Shown piece after piece: positions 44,571-54,119 of a DNA stretch of 64,000 bases. Source of the DNA: Flavobacterium sp. GTDB lineage: Bacteria > Bacteroidota > Bacteroidia > Flavobacteriales > Flavobacteriaceae. The position numbers were made by a program, and so were the translations under genes. The notes under the pieces were generated by a model. It did not search any database. It saw only the letters and a program-made list of their open reading frames with translations, and was not told the DNA's origin. Within the stretch, counting starts at the first letter, position 1. Each line of letters starts with the position of its first letter. Location of the stretch: positions 1 through 64,000 of the forward strand of contig NZ_JAIXRZ010000028.1 of the NCBI RefSeq assembly GCF_027484945.1. Reading direction: 5' to 3'.

Positions 44571-46143
44571 AAACATTCCTGCCGATGGGCTAGCCGGCTT
44601 AAAAGAATTTTACAAGACTGATGCAATTTCTGGATTTATTGTTTTCTTATTGGCTTTGCCTTTGAGTTTAGGGATTGCAAAAGCTTCTGAGTTTCCACCT
44701 TTAATGGGTTTAATTACAGCCATAATTGGAGGGTTAGTTGTGAGTTTATTGATGGGTTCACGTTTAACAATTAAAGGTCCAGCAGCCGGATTAATTGTTA
44801 TTGTTGCTGGTGCAGTAAATGAATTTGGCGGTGGTGAAAAAGGATGGCATTTGGCATTGGGAGCTATAGTTGTTGCAGGTGTAATTCAGGTCTTATTTGG
44901 AGTATTAAAATTTGGAAGGTTAGTTGATTTTTTTCCGATTTCAGCTATTCACGGTATGTTGGCTGCTATTGGATTAATTATCATTGCAAAACAAATTCCT
45001 GTTTTATTGGATATAGATCCTGCTATGACAAAAGGATTAGGTCCATTGGGATTGTTTGCTAAAATCCCTGAGTTTTTTACTCATTTTAACCCTAAAGCAA
45101 CCGCAATTGGAATTGGAAGTTTAGCCATAATGTTGGGTTGGCCTTATGTAAAAAATAAATATTTAAAGATCATTCCAGCACCTTTGATCGTTTTGTTTGT
45201 AGCGATTCCAGCAGATCTAATAATTGATTTTCAAATTTCGGAGCCGAAAAACGCTATAGTACACGTTGGAAATTTGTTAAATAATATTAGAGTCAATGTC
45301 GATTTTAGTGGTATAGCACAAACTGGGATATTTCTAAAATATGTTATTATGTTTGCATTGGTAGGAACGTTGGAATCACTTTTGACGGTAAAAGCTATCG
45401 ATATGATGGATCCCTACAAACGAAAATCCAATGCTAATAAAGACATCATTGCTATTGGCGTAGGGAATACTTTAGCTGGAATTTTAGGTGGCTTACCCAT
45501 GATTTCTGAAGTTGCGCGTTCATCTGCGAATGTGACAAATGGGGCAAAAACGCGTTGGGCTAATTTTTTTCATGGATTTTTCATTTTAGTATTTGTTTTA
45601 TTGGCTTCCGATTTAATCGAATTAATTCCCAATGCCGCATTGGCAGCGATGTTAATTACTGTAGGAATTCGTTTAGCACATCCAAAAGAATTTATAAACA
45701 TGTTTCGTATTGGTAAAGAACAGTCATTTGTTTTTTTAAGTACGATTTTCTTTACATTATATGAAGACTTATTGGTTGGAATTGCAGTTGGTATTGTATT
45801 AAAAATGATTATTCATCTTTTGAATGGTGCACCAATTTCTTCTTTTTTCAAGGCCCATGCAATGGTTTCTTTTGAAGGTAATGAATGTTTGATTGAAATA
45901 AATAAGGTTGCTATATTTTCAAATTTTTTAGGGATTAAACGAAAATTAGATGAGATTCCAGTCGGATTTAAGGTAACTATTGATTTAAAAAATGCTACGT
46001 TGGTTGACCACTCTGTAATGGAAAGTTTGTCTCGTTTTAAATACGATTATGAGGCTATAGATGGAGGAAAAGTAAACATACTGGGTTTAGATGAACTGCA
46101 TCCTTTTTCGAAACATAAATTAGCCGCGCGTAAAAAAAAGTAG
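44557..46143 (+). CDS. SulP family inorganic anion transporter
   Basis: A 528-residue membrane transporter of the SLC26/SulP family. The N-terminal block DAISGFIVFLLALPLSLGIAKASEFPPLMGLITAIIGG is typical, followed by SRLTIKGPAAGL, PISAIHGMLAAIG and GGLPMISEVARSSANVTNGAKTRWAN. A shortened STAS-like domain lies at the C terminus (about 430-520: KVTIDLKNATLVDHSVMESL). Substrates in this family include sulfate, bicarbonate and others; flavobacterial members are often next to carbonic anhydrase, but none is here. The substrate is left open. Confidence 0.92.
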   Translation: MAQYKNIPADGLAGLKEFYKTDAISGFIVFLLALPLSLGIAKASEFPPLMGLITAIIGGLVVSLLMGSRLTIKGPAAGLIVIVAGAVNEFGGGEKGWHLALGAIVVAGVIQVLFGVLKFGRLVDFFPISAIHGMLAAIGLIIIAKQIPVLLDIDPAMTKGLGPLGLFAKIPEFFTHFNPKATAIGIGSLAIMLGWPYVKNKYLKIIPAPLIVLFVAIPADLIIDFQISEPKNAIVHVGNLLNNIRVNVDFSGIAQTGIFLKYVIMFALVGTLESLLTVKAIDMMDPYKRKSNANKDIIAIGVGNTLAGILGGLPMISEVARSSANVTNGAKTRWANFFHGFFILVFVLLASDLIELIPNAALAAMLITVGIRLAHPKEFINMFRIGKEQSFVFLSTIFFTLYEDLLVGIAVGIVLKMIIHLLNGAPISSFFKAHAMVSFEGNECLIEINKVAIFSNFLGIKRKLDEIPVGFKVTIDLKNATLVDHSVMESLSRFKYDYEAIDGGKVNILGLDELHPFSKHKLAARKKK

Positions 46144-46151
46144 GATTTCAT

Positions 46152-46310
46152 GTGAATATAAATGATAGCGTAACACATGAGAATATGTTGATTACTAATA
46201 GTGAGTCGTTTTTTGTTACTACTTTTTGTTATAATCTCTTGAAAGCAAAAATGGAACTGCCAACTCCTGTTGTTTTAATTAGAAAGGGCAAGTTAATTTT
46301 AGAGCAATGA
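46152..46310 (+). other. weak 52-codon ORF in the gap before the DedA gene
   Basis: The 264-base gap 46144-46407 contains one frame opening with GTG (or ATG at 46185) and ending at 46310. The ATG-started part ends ELPTPVVLIRKGKLILEQ. The composition is protein-like but there is no promoter box, no start context and no recognised family. Nothing else was seen in the gap. Confidence 0.2.
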
Positions 46311-46407
46311 ATTCCCTGTTTCATTGTCGGTCTCTTTTTTTATAACTAAAATTTAATATGTCCATTAGAAAATAATACCTATTTTCACAAACAGAAATTT
46401 TAACTGA

Positions 46408-47076
46408 ATGGATCACTTTGACTGGAAGCAACTATTTAATCCCGAGTTTTACATTTTATTGCAAATTGGCGGTGTAAAAATCGGATTATATGTTGTGCTG
46501 TTTATTGTCTTTGCAGAAACCGGATTATTAGCTGGGTTCTTTTTGCCGGGGGATAGTTTGCTTTTCCTTTGTGGAATTTATAGTAAATTGTTAATGGCAG
46601 ATTTTGCAACGGGTAGTGATTTTATTGATGTTACTTTTTTAGCATTATTAATTGCTTTAATGGCCGTTTTTGGCAATATGTTTGGGTATTGGTTTGGTAA
46701 AAAAAGTGGTTCATACCTCTATAAACGAGAGGATAGTTTGTTCTTTAAAAAGAAATATTTATACCAATCCAAAGATTTTTTTGATAAATATGGCAGCCGT
46801 GCCGTTGTATTTGCTCGGTTTTTACCCATTGTTCGCACGTTTGCACCGGTTATCGCTGGAATCGTTGAAATGGATCGTAAAAAATTTATGTTTTATAACA
46901 TATTGGGTTCGGTACTATGGGCTGTGATTATGATTTTTTCTGGTCATTTTTTATATGAGTTGTTCAGGGTGCAATTTGGTATCGATTTAAAACAGTATAT
47001 CGAATATATTGTCATCGGAATTGTGATGGTTACTACAGTCCCTGTTTTGGTAAAAATACTTCGTAAGCGCGTATAA
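46408..47076 (+). CDS. DedA family membrane protein
   Basis: A 222-residue membrane protein of the DedA/SNARE-associated family; members move undecaprenyl phosphate or other phospholipids across the membrane. Family marks are the re-entrant segment FAETGLLAGFFLPGDSLLFLCG, the second re-entrant segment FARFLPIVRTFAPVIAGIVEM with its paired arginines, and a C-terminal helix with LWAVIMIFSGHFLY. It stands alone and faces groL across a bidirectional terminator. Which lipid it moves cannot be told. Confidence 0.92.
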   Translation: MDHFDWKQLFNPEFYILLQIGGVKIGLYVVLFIVFAETGLLAGFFLPGDSLLFLCGIYSKLLMADFATGSDFIDVTFLALLIALMAVFGNMFGYWFGKKSGSYLYKREDSLFFKKKYLYQSKDFFDKYGSRAVVFARFLPIVRTFAPVIAGIVEMDRKKFMFYNILGSVLWAVIMIFSGHFLYELFRVQFGIDLKQYIEYIVIGIVMVTTVPVLVKILRKRV

Positions 47077-47079
47077 AAA

Positions 47080-47107
47080 AATCCGACCTTTTGAGTCGGA
47101 TTCTTTT
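47080..47107. terminator. bidirectional terminator, DedA gene / groL
   Basis: AATCCGAC pairs with GTCGGATT around a loop of seven. A runs before and T-rich sequence after allow use from both sides. Confidence 0.87.
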
Positions 47108-47125
47108 ATTTATAAAGACTTGGAA

Positions 47126-48760
<1,635 letters not shown>

Positions 48761-48791
48761 TTAATTTTTTGTTGAATTCTTAAATCGTTCA

Positions 48792-49067
48792 TTAAATAAT
48801 TGCTAAGATGTCGTCTTCGCGCATAATCAGGTAATCTTTACCTTCATACTTTAACTCGGTTCCAGCATATTTGCCGTATAATACCGTGTCACCAATTTTA
48901 ACAGTCATTGTGTGGTCTTGTTTGCCATTACCCACAGCAACAACAGTTCCACGTTGTGGTTTTTCTTTCGCAGTATCTGGAATAATGATTCCTGCTGCAG
49001 TGGTAGTTTCTGCTTCTGCAGGCTCTACCATAACACGATCAGATAAGGGTTTAATGTTTAAAGCCAT
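48792..49067 (-). CDS. groS: co-chaperonin GroES
   Basis: A 91-residue lid subunit of the GroEL chamber. The start [16 protein letters not shown], the mobile loop [20 protein letters not shown], and [22 protein letters not shown] are characteristic. The open frame reaches 49307 without a stop, but the extra 80 residues are Lys/Arg-rich, of low quality and overlap the secG gene; the ATG at 49067 is the true start. No CIRCE element was seen upstream. Confidence 0.96.
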   Translation of the reverse strand: MALNIKPLSDRVMVEPAEAETTTAAGIIIPDTAKEKPQRGTVVAVGNGKQDHTMTVKIGDTVLYGKYAGTELKYEGKDYLIMREDDILAII

Positions 49068-49101
49068 AATGATTTTTTTAAAGTTAATTTGCTCCTGACT
49101 A

Positions 49102-49118
49102 TTCAGAAATTGTGCCAA
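49102..49118 (-). promoter_or_regulatory. possible sigma-54-like promoter of groSL
   Basis: On the minus strand TTGGCACAATTTCTGAA resembles the -24/-12 consensus TGGCACg-N4-TTGCw: the -24 half is nearly perfect, while the -12 half has TG but lacks the C. It stands 34 bases before the groS ATG. No clean TAnnTTTG box is present. A TTGACA stands about 15 bases further upstream, so a sigma-70-like promoter is not excluded. Confidence 0.35.
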
Positions 49119-49172
49119 GAGGTTGTGGTATGTCAATTTTTCAGTAGTACTGACAGGTTGAAAATAGGTCAT

Positions 49173-49195
49173 AAAAAAAGTCCCAACGGGACTTT
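49173..49195 (-). terminator. terminator of secG
   Basis: On the minus strand AAAGTCCC/GGGACTTT with a three-base loop is followed by a T run. It separates secG from the groSL operon. Confidence 0.85.
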
Positions 49196-49197
49196 CT

Positions 49198-49560
49198 TTA
49201 TTTTTTCTCCGGAGTTGCCGGTGGAGTGGTTGGTGCGGTAGATTTATCATCAGCCTTCTTCTCCGTCGCTTCTGCTTCGGTAGGGGCTTGAGACTGACTT
49301 GCGTCAATGATTTTGTTATTATCTCCAGAGGTTCCTGAAAAACTCAAACTGGATAGTAATACTAATAAAATCAAAGCACCCCCTAAAAACCAAGTACTTT
49401 TATCTAAAAAATCAGTTGTTTTCTGTACACCACCTAATTGTTGTGAACCTCCAAATGTTGAAGATAATCCTCCGCCTTTCGGATTTTGAACCATCACAAC
49501 GATGATCAGAAGAAAACATACGATTGTAATTAATACCAAAAAGATTGTAAATGTGCTCAT
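49198..49560 (-). CDS. secG: preprotein translocase subunit SecG
   Basis: Small accessory subunit of the SecYEG channel. Two membrane helices (about 3-23 and 57-75) flank the conserved loop [33 protein letters not shown] hydrophilic tail rich in Ala, Thr, Pro and Lys (about 78-120) is longer than in E. coli. It starts six bases behind the TPR gene and is the last gene of the operon. Confidence 0.94.
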   Translation of the reverse strand: MSTFTIFLVLITIVCFLLIIVVMVQNPKGGGLSSTFGGSQQLGGVQKTTDFLDKSTWFLGGALILLVLLSSLSFSGTSGDNNKIIDASQSQAPTEAEATEKKADDKSTAPTTPPATPEKK

Positions 49561-49566
49561 TACTTA

Positions 49567-50421
49567 TTAATTATTGTTTTGTTGTATTTGTTGTATTTGT
49601 TGTATTTGTTTTATTGCTTCAATTCGGTCTGCAAAGAAACTACTTTTTTCTGGATATTTCAAAATTAAAATTTCATAAGCTTGAATTGCCCGATGATATT
49701 TTTTTTGTTCTAAATAGACTTTAGCTAGTGTCTCCGTCATTAAATAGCTCTTATCTTCAATTTCAACTGGATTTGCAGGAGGATTACTGTCTTTAGAAAG
49801 TGCAGGAATTTTGGGATTTGTTTCAATAAATTTATCGATTAATTCTAGTTTTTTTTGTCGATCGTCTGCCGCTATAGTTTCGTTATTTGATGGAATTTCT
49901 TTGCGCTCGATGGGTTTTAATCGCGATAGTTGCAACCATTCTTGAAAACTGTGCTTTTCATGTGGGTTAAATTCTAGCGGTTTTCCCAACTCTAATTTTA
50001 CCTCGGGAGCGATTTCGGGTGTCGTAGTTTCTCCCGATTGTTTAATCGAAGCCCATAACGATTGTTCCAAAGAAGTTGAAATGGATTGCGTTTGGGAATT
50101 GGGATCTACCACTTCGAGGTCAATTACATTCAAATTCAACAATTCGGCTACTTTTTGATCATATAATTTGTTGTCTACTGCAGTAAAATGTTCCGTTGTT
50201 ATAAAGTCAAACAAAACGCTGCGATCAGTTGTGAAAGCGGCAGCAACTTTGAGTGAGGCATTATAACGGAAACTATCTTGATTATATAAATGTTTTAATC
50301 GTAGAACACGTGCACTTTGAAAATACGGAAAGGTTTCGAGAACTTGATCTAACGCTTGAAATTGCCGTTCATTAATAGCGAATGGTTTATTGATTAAATA
50401 GGTGTAGTCCGTTACATTCAT
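49567..50421 (-). CDS. tetratricopeptide-like protein of unknown function
   Basis: A 284-residue soluble protein. The N-terminal part (1-100) is helical and conserved-looking (INERQFQALDQVLETFPYFQSARVLRLKHLYNQ). The middle is hydrophilic and the C terminus has one recognisable TPR-like pair (MTETLAKVYLEQKKYHRAIQAYEILILKYPEK). The end is an IQQ repeat coded by a 9-base tandem repeat. Its start lies one base behind the lptE stop and secG follows after six bases, a linkage I recall from other flavobacteria. A scaffold role in envelope biogenesis is possible but unproven. Confidence 0.82.
   Translation of the reverse strand: MNVTDYTYLINKPFAINERQFQALDQVLETFPYFQSARVLRLKHLYNQDSFRYNASLKVAAAFTTDRSVLFDFITTEHFTAVDNKLYDQKVAELLNLNVIDLEVVDPNSQTQSISTSLEQSLWASIKQSGETTTPEIAPEVKLELGKPLEFNPHEKHSFQEWLQLSRLKPIERKEIPSNNETIAADDRQKKLELIDKFIETNPKIPALSKDSNPPANPVEIEDKSYLMTETLAKVYLEQKKYHRAIQAYEILILKYPEKSSFFADRIEAIKQIQQIQQIQQNNN
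49582..49608 (-). repeat. 9-base tandem repeat coding for Gln-Ile-Gln
   Basis: TTGTATTTG is repeated three times exactly (+ strand), with a degenerate fourth unit. It lies in frame at the end of the TPR-like gene, so changes in copy number would change the tail length without frameshift. Confidence 0.85.
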
Positions 50422-50422
50422 A

Positions 50423-50923
50423 TTACCACTTAGCTAATGATTCGTTCATTACATCTTGAATTATTTGCGCATAAATAAAGTCGACCAATTCAGTCAGTTT
50501 GCTCCCCGTTAGCTGAGCGTCGCCTTCATAATCTTTAAAAAAAGAAAAACGTTTTTCAAAATTGTCTTCTTCTTTTTTAGTGTTTGTAAATTTTACTAAA
50601 ACCGTAATGCTTAATCGGTTTTGAGCAGCAGTATAATTGGCCGTTGAGGTCATTGGTGCAATACGAAAATCGGTAATTTCTCCTTCATAAATCAAATCAG
50701 CTTTCGAATTGGTCAGCCCTAAACTCGTTTGGTTTTGTATTGTTTCTTGAAGTTTATTGGTAAAAACACGTTCAATCCCAGGCTCAACTAAAGGAGCAGT
50801 ATTTTGAAAATATTTTACTTGAACGGTTTTGGCATCGGTTTGAATTCCAGAAAAGCTATAACTTCCACAAGCAGTTGTTGCAAGTGAAAGAAAAAATAAG
50901 AATAGGAATTGAAATGCTTTCAT
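50423..50923 (-). CDS. lptE: LPS assembly lipoprotein LptE-like
   Basis: A 166-residue lipoprotein with lipobox TTAC and Cys19. The mature domain has the LptE pattern of Bacteroidota: CGSYSFSGIQTDAKTVQVKYFQN, then EPGIERVFTNKLQETIQNQT and LIYEGEITDFRIAPM. LptE plugs the LptD barrel that inserts lipopolysaccharide in the outer membrane. LptD is not in the window. It lies between the sigma-54 activator and the TPR gene. Confidence 0.9.
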   Translation of the reverse strand: MKAFQFLFLFFLSLATTACGSYSFSGIQTDAKTVQVKYFQNTAPLVEPGIERVFTNKLQETIQNQTSLGLTNSKADLIYEGEITDFRIAPMTSTANYTAAQNRLSITVLVKFTNTKKEEDNFEKRFSFFKDYEGDAQLTGSKLTELVDFIYAQIIQDVMNESLAKW

Positions 50924-51068
50924 AAGGGAAATATAGGTATGCTAAAGTAATTTAATTTTTCTAAAAATAGAATTTTAATTGGATGATATCTTTTGTAGTT
51001 TTATTGGAGCAAGTAGTGAAGTTATTATTTTTTTCTACTGACGATTAGCACTACCGTACATATTGTTT

Positions 51069-52328
51069 TTAAAGATCAAACTGTTTTATTTTACGGTAAA
51101 GTGTGCGCTCAGAGATGCCCAATTCATCAGCAGCAGCTTTTCGTTTTCCTTTATTTCGTTCTAAAGCCTTCTTAATTAGTTCAAATTCTTTTTGTTCGAG
51201 GCGTAAAATTTCCTCTTCTTCAACAGTTTCAGCAAACAAATAATTTTGGTCCGTATCATCATCATGAAACTCTTCTTGTTGTGACGTCACATTGGGCTGA
51301 TATACAGCAACTGCTGGCTCGGGATTGAAAAGCGTATTTTCTTCCGGTTTGCCATAAATTTTTTGAATTAAACTCGGATTAATATCCTGCGTGTTTTTTC
51401 CATTTTTCATCAACTCCAACGTTAGTTTTTTTAGATCGTTCAAGTCGCTTTTCATGTCAAAAAGTACTTTATATAAGATATCTCTCTCGGTTGAAAAATC
51501 ACTATCCGATTTACTGTTGGGTACAATACTAGGTAAATTTCGATTGTCCAATGGCAGGTAAGAAGCCAAAGCTGTAGCTGAAATATCCCGTTTGGTTTCT
51601 AAAACCGAAATTTGCTCAGCCGCATTACGCAATTGCCGTATGTTACCACTCCACCGGTAATTTACAAGGTACCGAACTGCATCCTCCTCAAGTTTGATAG
51701 GAGGCATTTTGTATTTATGTGCAAAATCGGAGGCAAATTTGCGAAATAATAAATGAATATCTTCTTTGCGTTCTCGAAGTGGAGGTAACCCTATTTCAAC
51801 AGTACTCAATCGGTAATACAAATCTTCCCGAAACTTCCCCTTTTCAATAGCTTCATGCATATTAACGTTGGTCGCCGCTACAATTCGTACATTCGTTTTT
51901 TGAACTTTTGACGATCCCACTTTGATAAATTCACCATTTTCCAAAACACGTAACAAACGCACTTGAGTGGTTAAGGGTAATTCGCCAACTTCATCCAAGA
52001 AAATAGTGCCGCCATCTGCAACTTCAAAATAGCCCTCCCGGGTATTGGTAGCGCCAGTAAACGAACCTTTTTCATGACCAAACAATTCACTGTCTATGGT
52101 TCCCTCCGGAATAGCCCCACAGTTAACCGCAATATATTTTCCGTGTTTGCGATGGGATAATGAATGAATAATTTTTGGGATGCTTTCTTTCCCTACACCA
52201 CTTTCACCCACCACCAATACTGAAATGTCGGTAGGAGCCACTTGAATCGCTTTTTCCAAGGCACGGTTGAGTTTTGCATCGTTTCCGATGATTTCAAAAC
52301 GTTGTTTTATACTTTGAATACTTTCCAT
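51069..52328 (-). CDS. sigma-54-dependent transcriptional activator (no receiver domain)
   Basis: AAA+ activator of RpoN-type RNA polymerase. Walker A is GESGVGKE (41-48). The sigma-54-contacting loop is GSFTGA (88-93), one residue from the usual GAFTGA. Walker B is GGTIFLDEVGEL. An ATPase domain to about 255 is followed by a linker of about 120 residues and a Fis-type helix-turn-helix at the C terminus (KGKRKAAADELGISERTLYRKIKQF). There is no N-terminal receiver or other sensor domain, so control must be through expression, ligand in the linker, or a partner protein. It follows miaB by 27 bases and precedes lptE by 145 bases. Confidence 0.93.
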   Translation of the reverse strand: MESIQSIKQRFEIIGNDAKLNRALEKAIQVAPTDISVLVVGESGVGKESIPKIIHSLSHRKHGKYIAVNCGAIPEGTIDSELFGHEKGSFTGATNTREGYFEVADGGTIFLDEVGELPLTTQVRLLRVLENGEFIKVGSSKVQKTNVRIVAATNVNMHEAIEKGKFREDLYYRLSTVEIGLPPLRERKEDIHLLFRKFASDFAHKYKMPPIKLEEDAVRYLVNYRWSGNIRQLRNAAEQISVLETKRDISATALASYLPLDNRNLPSIVPNSKSDSDFSTERDILYKVLFDMKSDLNDLKKLTLELMKNGKNTQDINPSLIQKIYGKPEENTLFNPEPAVAVYQPNVTSQQEEFHDDDTDQNYLFAETVEEEEILRLEQKEFELIKKALERNKGKRKAAADELGISERTLYRKIKQFDL

Positions 52329-52355
52329 ATTTCAGTGGGTTAAAGCGTATTTTTG

Positions 52356-53810
52356 TTAATTCGATTGCATTTTTTCAGAGTAACTAACCGCATGGCCAAT
52401 TAAAGTAGCAGAGGTGCAATCGGTAACTTTTACAAGTACAAAATCGCCGGGCTTGTAGTTTTCTTTTGGAAATACAACCACCGTATTTTGTGAATTTCTT
52501 CCACTCCAATGAGAGTCGGAGCGCTTGGACTCTTTTTCAATTAACACTTCAACTTCTTGACCCACAAAGCGACGGGTGCGTTCCCAACCTAACTTTTGTT
52601 GCAAAGCAATAATCTCATTTAAACGACGCTTTTTAACTTCTTCGGGCACGTCGTCTTCCATTTTTCGTGCGGCCAAAGTTCCTGGGCGTTCAGAGTAAGC
52701 AAACATAAATCCAAAATCGTATTTAGCATGCTCCATAAGGGAAAGCGTGTCTTGATGATCTACTTCGGTTTCTGTTGGGAAACCAGAAATCATATCTTGA
52801 GATAAGGAGATTTCAGGGATGATCTCATAGATTTTATCGACCAAGGCCATATATTCTTCTCGCGTATGTTGCCGATTCATGGCTTCCAATATTCGGGTAC
52901 TACCACTTTGAACCGGTAAATGAATATACTTGCATATATTATGGTGTTTCGCCATGGTTTCAATTACCTCAATATGCATATCTTGCGGGTTAGAGGTAGA
53001 AAAACGAAAACGCATCTTTGGGAATTGTGTGGCACATTTGTCCAATAATTGGGCAAAATCTACAGCTGTTGCTTTTTGCATTTCTGTTGCTTTAACAAAG
53101 TCTTTTTTCAAACCGCCACCATACCATAAATAGCTGTCTACATTTTGGCCGAGTAACGTGACTTCTTTGAACCCTTTATTCCATAAATCTTGAATTTCTT
53201 CTAAAATACTTTGAGGCTCGCGACTACGCTCGCGCCCTCGAGTAAAGGGAACCACACAAAAGGTACACATATTATCACATCCTCGTGTAATCGATACAAA
53301 AGCATTAACTCCATTGCTGTTTAAGCGCACAGGTGCGATATCGCCATAGGTTTCATCTTTGGATAAAATCACATTGATGGCATCGCGACCTTCTTCAACT
53401 TCTTTTAAAAGATTGGGGATGTCTTTGTAGGCGTCGGGCCCTACCACCATATCAACGATTTTCTCTTCGTCCAAAAATTTTTCTTTCAATCGTTCGGCCA
53501 TACATCCCAAAACCCCCACTTTCATGGTAGGGTTAATTTTTTTTACAGCATTATATTGCTCCAGCCGTTTACGAACCGTTTGCTCGGCTTTGTCCCGAAT
53601 CGAACAGGTATTGACCAATACCAAGTCTGCTTCTTCGAGATTTTGGGTGGTGTTATAACCCTCGTTTGCTAGAATAGAAGCTACAATTTCACTGTCGGAA
53701 AAATTCATCTGACAGCCATAGCTTTCAATAAACATCTTTTTCGTGTTGCCAATACGCTCGTCCAAATTCAAACGTTGGCCTTGAATACTTTCATTAATTT
53801 CTTTTTCCAT
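52356..53810 (-). CDS. miaB: tRNA-2-methylthio-N6-dimethylallyladenosine synthase
   Basis: Radical-SAM methylthiotransferase that converts i6A37 to ms2i6A37 in tRNAs. The N-terminal MTTase domain has Cys33 (ESYGCQMNFSDSE), NTCSIRDKAE and GCMAERL, the three ligands of the second cluster. The radical-SAM motif CX3CX2C is RGCDNMCTFC. A TRAM domain ends the protein. The frame opens with a TTG at 53828, but the ATG at 53810 (starts MEKEINESI) gives the family-like start, 484 residues. It is the first gene of an apparent miaB / activator / lptE / TPR / secG unit. Confidence 0.95.
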   Translation of the reverse strand: MEKEINESIQGQRLNLDERIGNTKKMFIESYGCQMNFSDSEIVASILANEGYNTTQNLEEADLVLVNTCSIRDKAEQTVRKRLEQYNAVKKINPTMKVGVLGCMAERLKEKFLDEEKIVDMVVGPDAYKDIPNLLKEVEEGRDAINVILSKDETYGDIAPVRLNSNGVNAFVSITRGCDNMCTFCVVPFTRGRERSREPQSILEEIQDLWNKGFKEVTLLGQNVDSYLWYGGGLKKDFVKATEMQKATAVDFAQLLDKCATQFPKMRFRFSTSNPQDMHIEVIETMAKHHNICKYIHLPVQSGSTRILEAMNRQHTREEYMALVDKIYEIIPEISLSQDMISGFPTETEVDHQDTLSLMEHAKYDFGFMFAYSERPGTLAARKMEDDVPEEVKKRRLNEIIALQQKLGWERTRRFVGQEVEVLIEKESKRSDSHWSGRNSQNTVVVFPKENYKPGDFVLVKVTDCTSATLIGHAVSYSEKMQSN

Positions 53811-53845
53811 CAATCTATTGCCGTTCAATTGCGTGAAACGGACTG

Positions 53846-53853
53846 CAAAGATA
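53846..53853 (-). promoter_or_regulatory. -7 box TATCTTTG of miaB
   Basis: A TAnnTTTG match on the minus strand, 35 bases before the chosen ATG. Confidence 0.65.
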
Positions 53854-54093
53854 ATACTAAATTCAAAAATTATGACAAGATGTCAGTATTAAAGTTGAAT
53901 TAAATTTCAATCTTAAATCAAGATTAAAATGACTAAACTAAATTATTAAGTTGGTAAACATTTTTATTTTGCATAGAAATTGAAGTTATATTTCATAGCG
54001 AATTAGTTCTAAAAAATAGTTGTAGCGTTGGTTAATGTTGAAATACCCGAGTTGCAATTCCTTGTGTATTTTACATCATTTAAAAAAAACACC
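53854..54093. other. noncoding gap between divergent miaB and topA
   Basis: The divergent gap of 309 bases between the miaB and topA starts contains the two -7 boxes at its ends. In between it is AT-rich with only a weak hairpin (AATCTT/AAGATT near 53910). No ORF or RNA gene was recognised. Confidence 0.6.
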
Positions 54094-54101
54094 TACTTTT
54101 G
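54094..54101 (+). promoter_or_regulatory. -7 box TACTTTTG of topA
   Basis: A TAnnTTTG match 18 bases before the topA ATG. Confidence 0.65.
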
Positions 54102-54119
54102 CCCAAATAAAACTATAGC

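Noticed and set aside
48792-49307. Long open frame giving GroES an 80-residue N-terminal extension
   Set aside because: The extension crosses the secG terminator and gene, is Lys/Arg/Gln-rich, and groS has a clear family start at 49067.
49573-49612. Repeat at the end of the TPR-like gene as a CRISPR array
   Set aside because: A 9-base in-frame microsatellite without spacers; no cas gene in the window.
53811-54119. A small RNA between miaB and topA
   Set aside because: Only AT-rich sequence and one weak hairpin; no terminator or known RNA motif.
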